From a virus, in IMG/VR virus record IMGVR_UViG_3300047312_000054, positions 1 through 41,661 of that record: a stretch of 41,661 nucleotides of DNA; one strand, given 5' to 3'. Shown here piece by piece: positions 21,481-30,629 of the stretch. The notes under the pieces are model-generated. The model worked only from the letters and a program-made list of their open reading frames with translations, did no database searches and was not told the origin of the DNA. A program made the position numbers and the translations under genes. Each line of letters opens with the position of its first letter. Positions within the stretch are counted from its first letter, which is position 1.

Positions 21481-24149
21481 TGCCGAAAATCCGCGTCATC
21501 TCGTCGAACTTCACCAAGGGTGAAATCTCGCCGCGGATACCGGGGCGCATCGACCTCGCGGCCTACTACAACGCCTGCGAGAAGATGGAGAACTTCTACG
21601 CCTACCTGCAGGGTGGCGCCACGCGGCGGCCGGGGACTCAGTACATCTGCGAGGCGATGGGGCCGGGCCGGCTGATCAAGTTCGAGTTTTCATCGACGAA
21701 TGCTTACATCCTCGAACTCGGCGACAAGCGGATGCGCTTCTACCGCAATGGGGCCCAGATCGCGACGGACACCATCCATCCTGCATGGAGCTCGATCGTC
21801 GGCGGAACGACTATCGATGGGGCTCTGACATGGACCAATCGCGGATTTCAGCACTGGTCACATAGCCGCGTCGATAATCTGAACGATGTAATCATCGATC
21901 CGAACGGTAATCTGCAAATCTGCACCACGCCGGGAACCTCTCTCGCGGCCCCGCCACCGGGCAGCGGTATCCGCGACACGATGCCGGCCTGGGCGACGGT
22001 GCTGAACGCGACCACCAGCGACGGAACGGCGGTATGGACATGCCTGCTTCTGCCGGACTGGCTGCCAGCGACGGCTTTCGCGGCGAATGCCGCAGTCTAT
22101 ACCAACGTCGGCGTGCAACAGGTCACGGCGGGCGGCGGCGGCCTCTCGGGCGGCGGAGTAACGCCGCCCATCTACGAGATTCCGACGCCGTGGGCGCTGG
22201 CTGACCTCGCGGCACTGAAGTTCGCGCAAAAGGGCGACGTCATGTACTTCGCCCATCAGAATTATCCGCCGTACAAGCTCCTACGCTTGGGCGAAGCCAA
22301 TTGGCAGATCCAGCTCGTCACCTTCACCTGCCCGGCAACCTATGAGCCGGACTTCGACATTTCGGGCGGCGCCTCGACGCTGACGCCGGGCGCTACGACC
22401 GGGACAGGAATCACCTTTACGGCGACCGGCACGCCCTTTCTGGCCGGCGACGTCAATCGCATCATCGTCTCGAATAACGGCGCGTCGACTGCAGCAATTA
22501 CCGCCGTCACCGACTCGTCGCACGTAGTCGCCGACATCCTGAGTCCCTTTCCGAGCACAAGCGCGATCGCGGCTGGAAGCTGGTTCCTGCGCGGCGCACC
22601 GTGGGGCTATCTGCGCTCATTGCCGAGCGATACCCCCGTCGATTCGGTTGGCGGCACGGCGCATTTCTTCGCCATCGAGAAGCGCGGCGCCGATGGTTCG
22701 CCCGCGTCCGGACAAAATTGTTTCAGGGCGGGCGACGTTGGGCTCTACATCAAGATTTTTAACGGCGTCACCAAGATAACCGCAGTCACCGATGCGCAGA
22801 ATGTGCGCGCGCGCGTGCTGGCGCAACTGACGCCCTCATTCAATCTAAATACGCCGCCGCAAGCGCTCGCCGCGGAGCCGGGGCTATGGACGCTCGAGAC
22901 GCCCGCATGGACGCCTGCGCGTGGCTATCCGGGCGCCGTGGTCTTCCATGAGGATCGTCTGTTCTTCGGCGGCAGTCCTGCGCAGCCGCAGACGATATGG
23001 GCGAGCGTAACCGGCGATTACGAGAATCTAGCGACGGGCAGCGCGGGCGACTCCGCGCTGGACTTCACCATCAACGCGGGCCTCTTTGACGCGATTCAAT
23101 GGCTGGCGTCGGGCAAGGATTTGATCGCGGGGACGCTATCCAGCGAGATCGTTGCGAACGGCGGCGTGCAGAATCCGTCGATTACGCCAAGCACGATCAA
23201 CGTCAAGCGCCAGAGCACTTACGGGTGCGCGCCGATTCAGCCGGTGCAGATCGTGAATTCCCTGCTGATCGTGCAGCGCGAGCAGCGCAAGCTCCGCGAG
23301 TTCACATTCAACTTTTACGTTGACCAGTACCAGGGCGTCGATCTGACCGTTCTTGCCGAGCACATCACGGCCAGCGGCATCAAGGAGATGGCCTACGCGC
23401 AGGAGCCGGACTCGATTATCTGGTTCGTGCTCAATAACGGCACTCTCATCGGCCTCAGCTACGACAAGGCGAACGAAGTCGCCGCGTGGCATCGCCACCC
23501 GAGCGCCGCGATCTGGCACAGCCTAGCGGTCATTCCCGACCCGCCGACCCTCAGCGATCAGGTCTGGATGCTCTCTGAGCGCACGGTCGTGTTCGGCATA
23601 CTCGAAATCACTAACTACTTCATCGAGATCATGCGCCCGGATTGCGGCGTGGACGCGGCGACGCGCTATAGCGGGCCGCCAGTCAATGCGATCGGCGGTC
23701 TGGGTTATCTCCGCGGGCAGACGGTGAGCGTGGTAGGCGATGGTGCGGCTTATCCTGACGCCGTGATCGACGGCAGCTTCACCTACACCTTTCCGCCCGG
23801 AGTGAATGTCAGCAAGGCAGACGTCGGGCTGAACTTCACTTCGACGCTGCTCACGATGCGCCCGGATTTGCAGCAGCCGACGCAGACCATTCAGGGGCTG
23901 AAGAAGCGCTTCACCAAGATTTACGCGCGGCTGCTCAGCACGGTCGGGCTGATCATCAACGGCCAACGGATTCCATTTCGTGAGCCGCAGATGCTGATGG
24001 ACGAGGGCGTTCCCGCGCAGACCATCGACGTGAAGGTCAGCAACCTCGGCGTCGATGCCGATGGGCGCATTACCGTGACGCAGGATTCGCCATTCCCCAC
24101 GACGTTGCTGGCGATCTACGGGCTGCTGGAGGTCGCTGACAGTGATTGA
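21480..24149 (+). CDS. Tail tubular protein B-like tail nozzle protein
   Basis: The 889-aa protein begins with the podoviral nozzle signature (FTKGEISPRIPGRIDLAAYYNACEKMEN, about 12-40, then GGATRRPGTQY). The rest is beta-propeller-like, with two small inserted beta modules in the middle (about 300-360 and 415-455) related to those in the beta-helix proteins. It forms the distal tail nozzle and attachment point for fibres. Confidence 0.88.
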   Translation: MPKIRVISSNFTKGEISPRIPGRIDLAAYYNACEKMENFYAYLQGGATRRPGTQYICEAMGPGRLIKFEFSSTNAYILELGDKRMRFYRNGAQIATDTIHPAWSSIVGGTTIDGALTWTNRGFQHWSHSRVDNLNDVIIDPNGNLQICTTPGTSLAAPPPGSGIRDTMPAWATVLNATTSDGTAVWTCLLLPDWLPATAFAANAAVYTNVGVQQVTAGGGGLSGGGVTPPIYEIPTPWALADLAALKFAQKGDVMYFAHQNYPPYKLLRLGEANWQIQLVTFTCPATYEPDFDISGGASTLTPGATTGTGITFTATGTPFLAGDVNRIIVSNNGASTAAITAVTDSSHVVADILSPFPSTSAIAAGSWFLRGAPWGYLRSLPSDTPVDSVGGTAHFFAIEKRGADGSPASGQNCFRAGDVGLYIKIFNGVTKITAVTDAQNVRARVLAQLTPSFNLNTPPQALAAEPGLWTLETPAWTPARGYPGAVVFHEDRLFFGGSPAQPQTIWASVTGDYENLATGSAGDSALDFTINAGLFDAIQWLASGKDLIAGTLSSEIVANGGVQNPSITPSTINVKRQSTYGCAPIQPVQIVNSLLIVQREQRKLREFTFNFYVDQYQGVDLTVLAEHITASGIKEMAYAQEPDSIIWFVLNNGTLIGLSYDKANEVAAWHRHPSAAIWHSLAVIPDPPTLSDQVWMLSERTVVFGILEITNYFIEIMRPDCGVDAATRYSGPPVNAIGGLGYLRGQTVSVVGDGAAYPDAVIDGSFTYTFPPGVNVSKADVGLNFTSTLLTMRPDLQQPTQTIQGLKKRFTKIYARLLSTVGLIINGQRIPFREPQMLMDEGVPAQTIDVKVSNLGVDADGRITVTQDSPFPTTLLAIYGLLEVADSD

Positions 24150-24606
24150 AGTGCGTCCATTCATCGCGGGCCATCGCGACCTGATCAAGCCGCGTCCCTT
24201 CGACGAGGGAATCCTGCTCGGCTTGGACGGCTGCGCCGATTACGCGCCGGCCTTCGAGCAGAATCCGGGCTGGACGATGTTTGTCGATGGCGTGCCCGCG
24301 GCCGCGGCCGGCTTCGTGATTCTCTGGCGCGGCGTCGCCGAATGCTGGGCGCTCACCAGTGCTCTGGTGGACAAGCATCCGGTGAGCTTTCAGCGCTTGG
24401 TGAAGCGGCTTCTCGCCGAGACCATCCAGCTTTACAAGCTCTGGCGCGTGCAGGCGGTGATCGAGCTGGAGCACAAGCAATCGTTGAAATGGGCGACGAA
24501 GCTGGGCTTCGCGCGTGAGGGGTCGATGCTGATGATGGGACCGAACGGTGAGGACTTCGTGCGATTGGCGAAGCTCATCCCGGAGATGCGCAAGTGCCAT
24601 TCCTAG
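24142..24606 (+). CDS. Gp13-family / GNAT-like internal protein
   Basis: The 154-aa protein starts with GTG at 24142 overlapping the nozzle stop. WTMFVDGVPAAAAGFVILW and the C-terminal LGFAREGSM outline match the T7 gp13-like proteins, which have a GNAT-like fold and help assemble the internal virion proteins. Acetyltransferase activity is not shown. It precedes the internal virion genes, as in T7. Confidence 0.75.
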   Translation: MIEVRPFIAGHRDLIKPRPFDEGILLGLDGCADYAPAFEQNPGWTMFVDGVPAAAAGFVILWRGVAECWALTSALVDKHPVSFQRLVKRLLAETIQLYKLWRVQAVIELEHKQSLKWATKLGFAREGSMLMMGPNGEDFVRLAKLIPEMRKCHS

Positions 24607-25187
24607 CCGCTCTCATACCGGCTGGAGCAGCCGCCGCAGGCGCAGCTGGCGCCGGAACCGCAGCGGCTGGGACGCTGCTTGGCTCGACCACGCTGGCCTC
24701 GGTCTTCGGGACCGGACTTGCCGGTTACGCGGGACTGGCCGGGACGGCTGGATCTCTGATCAGCGCGGGCGGCTCGATCCTCGGCGGCAACGACGCCAAC
24801 GCGGCGGCGCAGGCCAACGCCAAGATGCTCGACACGCAGGCGCAGCAGGAAATGGCGGCGGCCAAGTCGAAAGCGAATCAGGGGGCCATCTCTGACAGCC
24901 GCGCAATCGAGGGCGCGCGTGCGGACTACGGCTCCTCGGGCGTCGAAACGTCAGGCGGCTCGCCGCTGACGGTGCTGAACGAAAACATCCGCAACGCGCA
25001 ACTCAATTCGATGTACACGCGGCTGACGGGCAACGCGACCGCCTACAACTTGGAGCAGCAGGCGGACATCGAGCGCCAGCGCGGCAAGCAGGCGCAGGGT
25101 GCGGGATTCATCAACGCTGGCTCGGGGCTGCTGACCGGAATCGGCGGCGCGCTTAGTCGTGGCTCGCTGCTCTCGTCGTGGAGCTAA
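24594..25187 (+). CDS. Internal virion protein, gp14-like
   Basis: The 197-aa Ala/Gly-rich protein starts with GTG at 24594. It has long small-residue hydrophobic helices at about 5-60, a coiled-coil middle, and IRNAQLNSMYTRLTGNATAYNLEQQADIER, resembling the membrane-inserting ejection protein gp14. It would form the channel in the outer membrane during DNA entry. Confidence 0.75.
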   Translation: MPFLAALIPAGAAAAGAAGAGTAAAGTLLGSTTLASVFGTGLAGYAGLAGTAGSLISAGGSILGGNDANAAAQANAKMLDTQAQQEMAAAKSKANQGAISDSRAIEGARADYGSSGVETSGGSPLTVLNENIRNAQLNSMYTRLTGNATAYNLEQQADIERQRGKQAQGAGFINAGSGLLTGIGGALSRGSLLSSWS

Positions 25188-25351
25188 GCGACGGAATGCA
25201 CCAGCAAGAACGCATAGACCATGAACGCTACGAAGCTGCAAATTCGCAGTTCTTCGGCCCAGCGCGGAGCCTCGTAGCCGCTCAACCAATAGAACAAAGA
25301 CGGCGCGGCGGCGCTCACGGCGAAAATTATCGCAATCAATGGGTATCCCAT
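25184..25351 (-). CDS. Antisense small two-helix membrane protein (candidate)
   Basis: A 55-aa frame on the minus strand fits the otherwise 209-bp gap between two virion genes. Its product has two hydrophobic helices (about 4-23 and 36-54) separated by a charged loop (GYEAPRWAEELR). The plus-strand frame here looks random. It is the only minus-strand gene inside the late operon. No ribosome site is clear. If real it may be a prophage-expressed moron such as a superinfection-exclusion protein; a function cannot be read from the sequence. Confidence 0.5.
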   Translation of the reverse strand: MGYPLIAIIFAVSAAAPSLFYWLSGYEAPRWAEELRICSFVAFMVYAFLLVHSVA

Positions 25352-25396
25352 GGTCGCGTAATACCACTTCGGCCTGCGGGAGGGAAGCGCGCCTAA

Positions 25397-26788
25397 ATGC
25401 CGCAGATTCCCCAAATCATCGCCGAAGGACCGCAGCATCAGCGCTTGGGCGTGGCCGAAGCGCCGCAGATGCCGTTGTCCAACCCGGTTGACGAGGCGAC
25501 GCAGCAATTCGGCGACAAGCTGGCCGCGGTCGGCGACGCGCTCCAGAAGCAGCAGGACGCCGTACAGGCGACCAGCGTTATGGAGGGCTATCGCCAGCAA
25601 GTCACCAAGGCCAAGATCGACGCCTCGACGCTCCCGAGCGACCAGCAGGTCCCCGCGTTCCAGCAGTGGAGCGACCCGAGCGACCTCTACAAGAACAATC
25701 CGCACCTTCAGGCGCTTCTGCGTGCGCACCTTCCGGAGATTCAAGACTCCGGGATGCAGGACATCATGGTCCATTCGATGCGCACCAAGGAAAGCGAAGT
25801 CCGCGCGCAGGCGGAAAACTCGCTCAACCTGATGGCGCAGAACTGGATCGGCGCCGACAGCCAACATCGCGCGGCCATCGGCGGCGAGGCGAAGACTATC
25901 TTCGACGGGATGCAGGCGGCGGGAATGCCCGCCGACGAGCGCGCCAAGGCTGAACTGGCATGGCATCAGCAGATCGTCGGCAACGCCGCGCTGGCGCAGG
26001 CGCAGGCCGATCCGGGCGGCGTGCTGCGCGGCTCGCTCGACAAGAATCCGGACTTCGCGATGCTCCTGCCCGAACAGAAAGAGCGGGCGCTTTCGCTCGC
26101 CTATACCACGGCCAACGAGCCGGTGCGGCTGGCGACTCTCGCGCACAACCAGGCCAAGGCCGCGGTGGTCGCGAATCTCGATCAAATGGCGGCGAACAAA
26201 GACCCCGGCCTCGCGGATGCGGCGTTTCAGGCGGCCAAGGACGGGATGATCGATACCGGTCAGCAGTATCGCAACTACACCGGCAAGAAATTCCGCGAAG
26301 TCGGCGAGTCGGTTCCCGGCATCGTCGATACCTACACCCAGCGCATCGAGGCCGACCCCTATTCGGTGAGTCCCGCTGACATCCGCGCCCTGCCGGCCGA
26401 TCAGATCGCGCCCAATGATCGGGCGAAACTCTCGGCTTTTCTCTACGACTCGCAGAAGGCGCTCCAGAAGCCGATCAACGCCGAATACCAGCGCGGCATC
26501 GCGGCCATTCGCGACTCGATGACCAAGGGCCTCGTCGATATCAACCCGGCCAAGACGCAGCAGCGGGTGATGGACGCCCTGAGCGATTTCAAAGCGGCCA
26601 AGGACGAGGGCTTCAAATCCGTCACCGAAGTTCAGCAGATGCGCGACCAGATCATCAAGAATTACGGCAGGCCAGGGCGCAAACCCGTTCAGCACGTCAC
26701 GCCAATCACGGCGACACGCGCGGCGGCGATTGCGGCCGGCCGCGAAGCCGTCGCAGTCGGCTACGACCCGACCTCGGGGCCTGAATAA
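25397..26788 (+). CDS. Internal virion protein, gp15-like
   Basis: The 463-aa, helical Gln/Ala/Asp-rich protein sits between the gp14-like and gp16-like genes. A Pro-rich opening precedes helices with an ATQQFGDKLAAVGDALQKQQD phrase, typical of this protein group. It should be part of the ejected core that crosses the periplasm. It ends one base inside the next gene. Confidence 0.75.
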   Translation: MPQIPQIIAEGPQHQRLGVAEAPQMPLSNPVDEATQQFGDKLAAVGDALQKQQDAVQATSVMEGYRQQVTKAKIDASTLPSDQQVPAFQQWSDPSDLYKNNPHLQALLRAHLPEIQDSGMQDIMVHSMRTKESEVRAQAENSLNLMAQNWIGADSQHRAAIGGEAKTIFDGMQAAGMPADERAKAELAWHQQIVGNAALAQAQADPGGVLRGSLDKNPDFAMLLPEQKERALSLAYTTANEPVRLATLAHNQAKAAVVANLDQMAANKDPGLADAAFQAAKDGMIDTGQQYRNYTGKKFREVGESVPGIVDTYTQRIEADPYSVSPADIRALPADQIAPNDRAKLSAFLYDSQKALQKPINAEYQRGIAAIRDSMTKGLVDINPAKTQQRVMDALSDFKAAKDEGFKSVTEVQQMRDQIIKNYGRPGRKPVQHVTPITATRAAAIAAGREAVAVGYDPTSGPE

Positions 26789-29700
26789 TGGCGACGCCAC
26801 GGCCAGAACTCGTCGATTCGGTGATTCAGCAGGAATCGGGCGGCAATCCCAACGCGGTCAGCCCGAAAGGCGCGACGGGTCTCATGCAGATCATGCCGGA
26901 TACCGCGCGCGATTATGGCGTTGACCCGGCGCAACTCACCGATCCGAAGGTCAATCGCGATACCGGAACGAAGATTCTAGGCGACCTCATCGACAAATAT
27001 GGCGGCGACGAGCGCCAAGCCCTGATTGCGTATAACCAGGGGCAGGGCAAGCTCGACAGCGGGCGCGTCGTTCCCGGCGCGAGTGAGTACGCGAGCAACG
27101 TTCTAGCGGGCGCGGCTGGCCGCAATGACGACCCGGCGCAAGCCGAGCAGGCTTTCACCGCGCGCAAGAGCGATGACCAGCTCGCCGCGATCGGCATGCG
27201 CTACCTGCAAGACCATCCCGAGCGCGCGGCGGCGCTGGGCGCTGTCCCGGCCGCTCCGGCGGCCGATGCGACTGTCGGGATGAAACCGCCGACTTCGCCA
27301 GCCGAAGCGGAGAGCCAGCAGAAGGCGATCGAAGGCGTCGGCGGCTCCGAAGCGCAGAATCCGGCGATCGATCCAACCTTCGTGGCGGCCGATATTGCGA
27401 GCGGTGGTCTGACGGGCGGCATCGCTGCCGGCCTCAAGGCTGGCGCATCGTCGGCGGCGTATCAGGAAGCCTCGAATCTCGCGATGAAGGCGACCGGCTC
27501 CGCGCTGCCGAATCATCCCTATGTCCAAGCCATCGCCGGACTCGTGCTCCCGTTCATTTTGCAGAAGGGTCTCGCGGCGGGCGTCAAGGGCGGTGCCCAA
27601 GCCGCCGAAGGAGCCGCGCCAGCAGCCGAGGAAGCGGCGGCGGAAGCCGCGCCGGCCGCAGAAGCGGCCACACCAGCGGAACCAGCATCGGCGGCGGCGT
27701 CCTCCCCGACCGCTGAAGGGAACGGCGCGGCGGCTAATGTCGCCCCGCCTATGGCAGAACCCGCCGCGTCCGTTCCCGTACCACCCGAATCGGCCACGCC
27801 AGCGGCAGCCGCGCAAACCCTCGCGCAACGGCAGGCGGATCTCTTCAAGCAGCTTCAGGTCGGCGAAGGCGGCGCGGCGGAAGTCGGACGCCCTGACCTC
27901 GCGACCAGGATTCCCGAGGCCGACACGCTGGCGAAGGCCAAGTCCATGGGTCTCGACTTCGATCGGCTCAAAGCCGAAGCGATGAATGAGCCCGAGCAGG
28001 TCACGCGCATGGCGGCGCACGTGCAGGCCGTTTACGGCGAAGCGACCGACCTTCGCGCATCCGCGGCGGACATTCTCAAACGTCAGGCTGCGGGCGAGGA
28101 CGTGAGCACCGAGATGCAGGCGTGGCTCAACCGCGTCGATGCGCTGGCGCCGCAGGCGGCGCGTGTCGCTGGGGCCCGGAGTGCCGCAGGCCGCACGCTG
28201 CAAATCCTCGATCCGCTGAAATATCCCGAAACCCAGATGGCCAGCGCGGTCAACCGCTTCGCGCTCGAATCGAGCGACCCGCAGACGGCGCAAGACCTGA
28301 TGCAGATGTTCCTCTCGAAGACCGATCCCGGCGCGATCGCGCGGCAGCTCGGCGAGATGAGCAACACCATCGAGAAAGGCGGCTCAATCAAGGGCGCAGT
28401 CGGCGAATACTACATGAACGCGCTGCTCTCGAAGCCGCGCACGACCGTAAAGAAGGGGCTGGGCGACCTGACCTCGATGGCGCTCTCCGTGCCGACGCGC
28501 GCAATCGCGGCGCGGCTGCCCGGCGCGACCGTTCAACCAGGCGAAGCGACGGCGATGGTGCAGGGCGCAATCGGTGGCTTCGGCGACGCGCTCGGCGTGG
28601 CGGCAAAGACGTGGCGTGACGAGACTTCGGCCTTCGATCAGCTCACGGGCGCGGAAGGCGCCTTCGATCATCCGATGCCAAAGGGCATCACGTCCGAAGG
28701 GACGCGCTTCGAGGATACGCCGATCGGCAAAGGCATCGACGCGCTGGGCAGCGTGATCCGGCTGCCGTCGCGGGGCATCAGCGCCGTCCACGACTTCAGC
28801 CGCATGATCAATTACCGCATGGAGCTGCACGCGCTGGCCTTTCGGCAGGCGATGCGCGAGGCCGCCGAACAGGGCGCGTCAGGCGGCGCGGCCGGCGATT
28901 TCATCAGCCAGCGGATGTCCGACCTGATCGGCAATCCGACGAGCGAATTGACCGAGAACGCGCGCACCTTCGCCAATGCGCAGACCTATTCGGCGCCGCT
29001 GGGGCCGATCATGTCGAGCGTCAACGATACTCTCGACAAGCTCCCGCTGGGCCTCGGACGGCTGGCGTTCCCGTTCCGGCGCGTGCCGGTCAACCTTTTC
29101 AAGTACGCGGTCGGCCACTCGCCGCTGGCGCTGCTCAGCAAGACGTTTTGGGGCGCGATGCAAGCAGGCGGCGCCGAACGCGATATCGCGATGGCGAAGC
29201 TCGGGCTCGGCACGCTGGCGAGCCTGCAAATCGGCAAGTGGGCGGCAGATGGCCATATCACGGGTGGCGGCGAGTCCGATCCGACTTTGCGGCGCGACCG
29301 CATGGCGACCGGCTGGCAGCCGTACTCGATCCGCGTCGGCGACAAGTATTACAGCTACGAATCTTTGGAGCCGATTTCCACGCCGCTCGGCATCATCGCC
29401 GATTTCCATGATCTGATGGCGCAGGCGCCCGCGGGCGACGCGGAACATATCGCCACCGCGCTTTCGATGGCCCTGGGCCGCAACATGACGCGGCAGAGCT
29501 ACGTCCAGACCTTCGTTAACCTTGGCTCGCTGATGGACGACATCAGCCAGGGCAAGGACATGGCCGGGAACCTCTCGAACTTCGCCGGCAAGGAGATCAG
29601 CGGGCTGATTCCGTCGGCGCTTCAGGGCGAAGCGAAGCGCGAAGATCCGATCATGCGCGAGACCAAAGGGCTGATCGATCAGCTCAAGTCGCGCACGCCG

Positions 29701-30243
29701 GGTTACAGCGAGTCGCTACCGCCGCGGCGTGACCTTTACGGCCGGCCGATGGCCGTTCCGGGCGGCTTCATGGCGAACGAGGTCTATCCGTTCCGCCTCG
29801 GCAGCGAGCAGCACGATCCGATTGCCAACGAGATTTATTCGACCGGCGCCGATGTAACCAAAGTCCCGACTATCCTGCCGGGTACGGGCCGCGCGCCGAA
29901 GTGGGGCGACGCGCCCGACAATCCCGATGTCGGAGTGAATCTTACGCCGCAGGAGCGCGACCGCTGGCAGGTGCTTCGCGGCAGCTTCAAAGACCCGGAC
30001 TCGGGCACGCTGCACGATGCGCTGACCGAAGTTATCAACGATCCCGATTACAAGGACGCGCCGCAGGACGCCAAGAAGGCCGCGCTCGAGCGCGTCATCG
30101 CGGGCTATTCGCACGCGGCCAGTGGTCAGTTACTCGCGGAGAGCAAAGACCTCCAGCAGCGCTACGCCCAGCGGCTCAAGTACAAAGCGCTCGCCAAGGG
30201 CGGCGATCCCAATGACGTAGATGTTTCGATGGAGATGCCCTGA
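26788..30243 (+). CDS. Internal virion protein with lytic transglycosylase domain, gp16-like
   Basis: The 1151-aa protein begins with an SLT lytic transglycosylase domain (about 5-110): QQESGGNPNAVSPKGATGLMQIMP has the catalytic Glu16 and the GLMQIMP motif. An Ala/Pro-rich stretch (about 265-345) is likely flexible. The long C-terminal part is helical. It is ejected with the DNA and opens the cell wall locally. Together with the two previous proteins it forms the T7-like ejection core. Confidence 0.88.
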   Translation: MATPRPELVDSVIQQESGGNPNAVSPKGATGLMQIMPDTARDYGVDPAQLTDPKVNRDTGTKILGDLIDKYGGDERQALIAYNQGQGKLDSGRVVPGASEYASNVLAGAAGRNDDPAQAEQAFTARKSDDQLAAIGMRYLQDHPERAAALGAVPAAPAADATVGMKPPTSPAEAESQQKAIEGVGGSEAQNPAIDPTFVAADIASGGLTGGIAAGLKAGASSAAYQEASNLAMKATGSALPNHPYVQAIAGLVLPFILQKGLAAGVKGGAQAAEGAAPAAEEAAAEAAPAAEAATPAEPASAAASSPTAEGNGAAANVAPPMAEPAASVPVPPESATPAAAAQTLAQRQADLFKQLQVGEGGAAEVGRPDLATRIPEADTLAKAKSMGLDFDRLKAEAMNEPEQVTRMAAHVQAVYGEATDLRASAADILKRQAAGEDVSTEMQAWLNRVDALAPQAARVAGARSAAGRTLQILDPLKYPETQMASAVNRFALESSDPQTAQDLMQMFLSKTDPGAIARQLGEMSNTIEKGGSIKGAVGEYYMNALLSKPRTTVKKGLGDLTSMALSVPTRAIAARLPGATVQPGEATAMVQGAIGGFGDALGVAAKTWRDETSAFDQLTGAEGAFDHPMPKGITSEGTRFEDTPIGKGIDALGSVIRLPSRGISAVHDFSRMINYRMELHALAFRQAMREAAEQGASGGAAGDFISQRMSDLIGNPTSELTENARTFANAQTYSAPLGPIMSSVNDTLDKLPLGLGRLAFPFRRVPVNLFKYAVGHSPLALLSKTFWGAMQAGGAERDIAMAKLGLGTLASLQIGKWAADGHITGGGESDPTLRRDRMATGWQPYSIRVGDKYYSYESLEPISTPLGIIADFHDLMAQAPAGDAEHIATALSMALGRNMTRQSYVQTFVNLGSLMDDISQGKDMAGNLSNFAGKEISGLIPSALQGEAKREDPIMRETKGLIDQLKSRTPGYSESLPPRRDLYGRPMAVPGGFMANEVYPFRLGSEQHDPIANEIYSTGADVTKVPTILPGTGRAPKWGDAPDNPDVGVNLTPQERDRWQVLRGSFKDPDSGTLHDALTEVINDPDYKDAPQDAKKAALERVIAGYSHAASGQLLAESKDLQQRYAQRLKYKALAKGGDPNDVDVSMEMP

Positions 30244-30629
30244 TGGCAGTTGCAGACGAGCCGGTCAATTACTCGTACCTGGGCGACGGCGCGAATAAGA
30301 CTTTCGCCTTCCCCAGCTACTTCATGGACGCGCCTGACCTCTATGTCGAGATCACCGATCTCGCCGGGAACGTCACCACGCCGGTCTTCAACACCGACTA
30401 CACGGTGACGGGCGTGACCGATGAGGCTGGAAAGTTCAGCAGCGGCGGGAGCGTGGTTTTCACCGTAGCGCCCGGTAATGGCTTCACGGTTTATATCGAA
30501 CGGCGCACACCGCGCACCCAGCCTTATAGCTATCCGCCTCTCGGCGCATTTTCGACGCTCAGTCACGAACATGCGATCGATCGGCAAGCTCTAATAAATC
30601 AGGAGATATGGGCGGCACTAACCCGATGA
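30243..30629 (+). CDS. Tail-fibre N-terminal anchor domain protein, stand-alone
   Basis: The 128-aa protein matches the N-terminal virion-anchor domain of T7-like tail fibres: YSYLGDGANKTFAFPSYFMDAPDLYVE, then VTGVTDEAG and the Glu-Arg-Arg-Thr-Pro motif. Normally this domain is fused to a long fibre; here it ends after the anchor and the following genes are separate beta-helix proteins. It may be an adaptor on the nozzle to which spikes bind. Confidence 0.8.
   Translation: MAVADEPVNYSYLGDGANKTFAFPSYFMDAPDLYVEITDLAGNVTTPVFNTDYTVTGVTDEAGKFSSGGSVVFTVAPGNGFTVYIERRTPRTQPYSYPPLGAFSTLSHEHAIDRQALINQEIWAALTR

Noticed and set aside
25184-26800. 538-aa minus-strand frame
   Set aside because: It mirrors a real plus-strand virion gene; only its last 55 codons, in the gap between virion genes, look like a protein.
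27103-28293. 396-aa minus-strand frame, and similar long frames at 19736-20779 and 33951-34634
   Set aside because: They are antisense to well-recognised genes and have Arg-rich, featureless products typical of GC-rich shadow frames.
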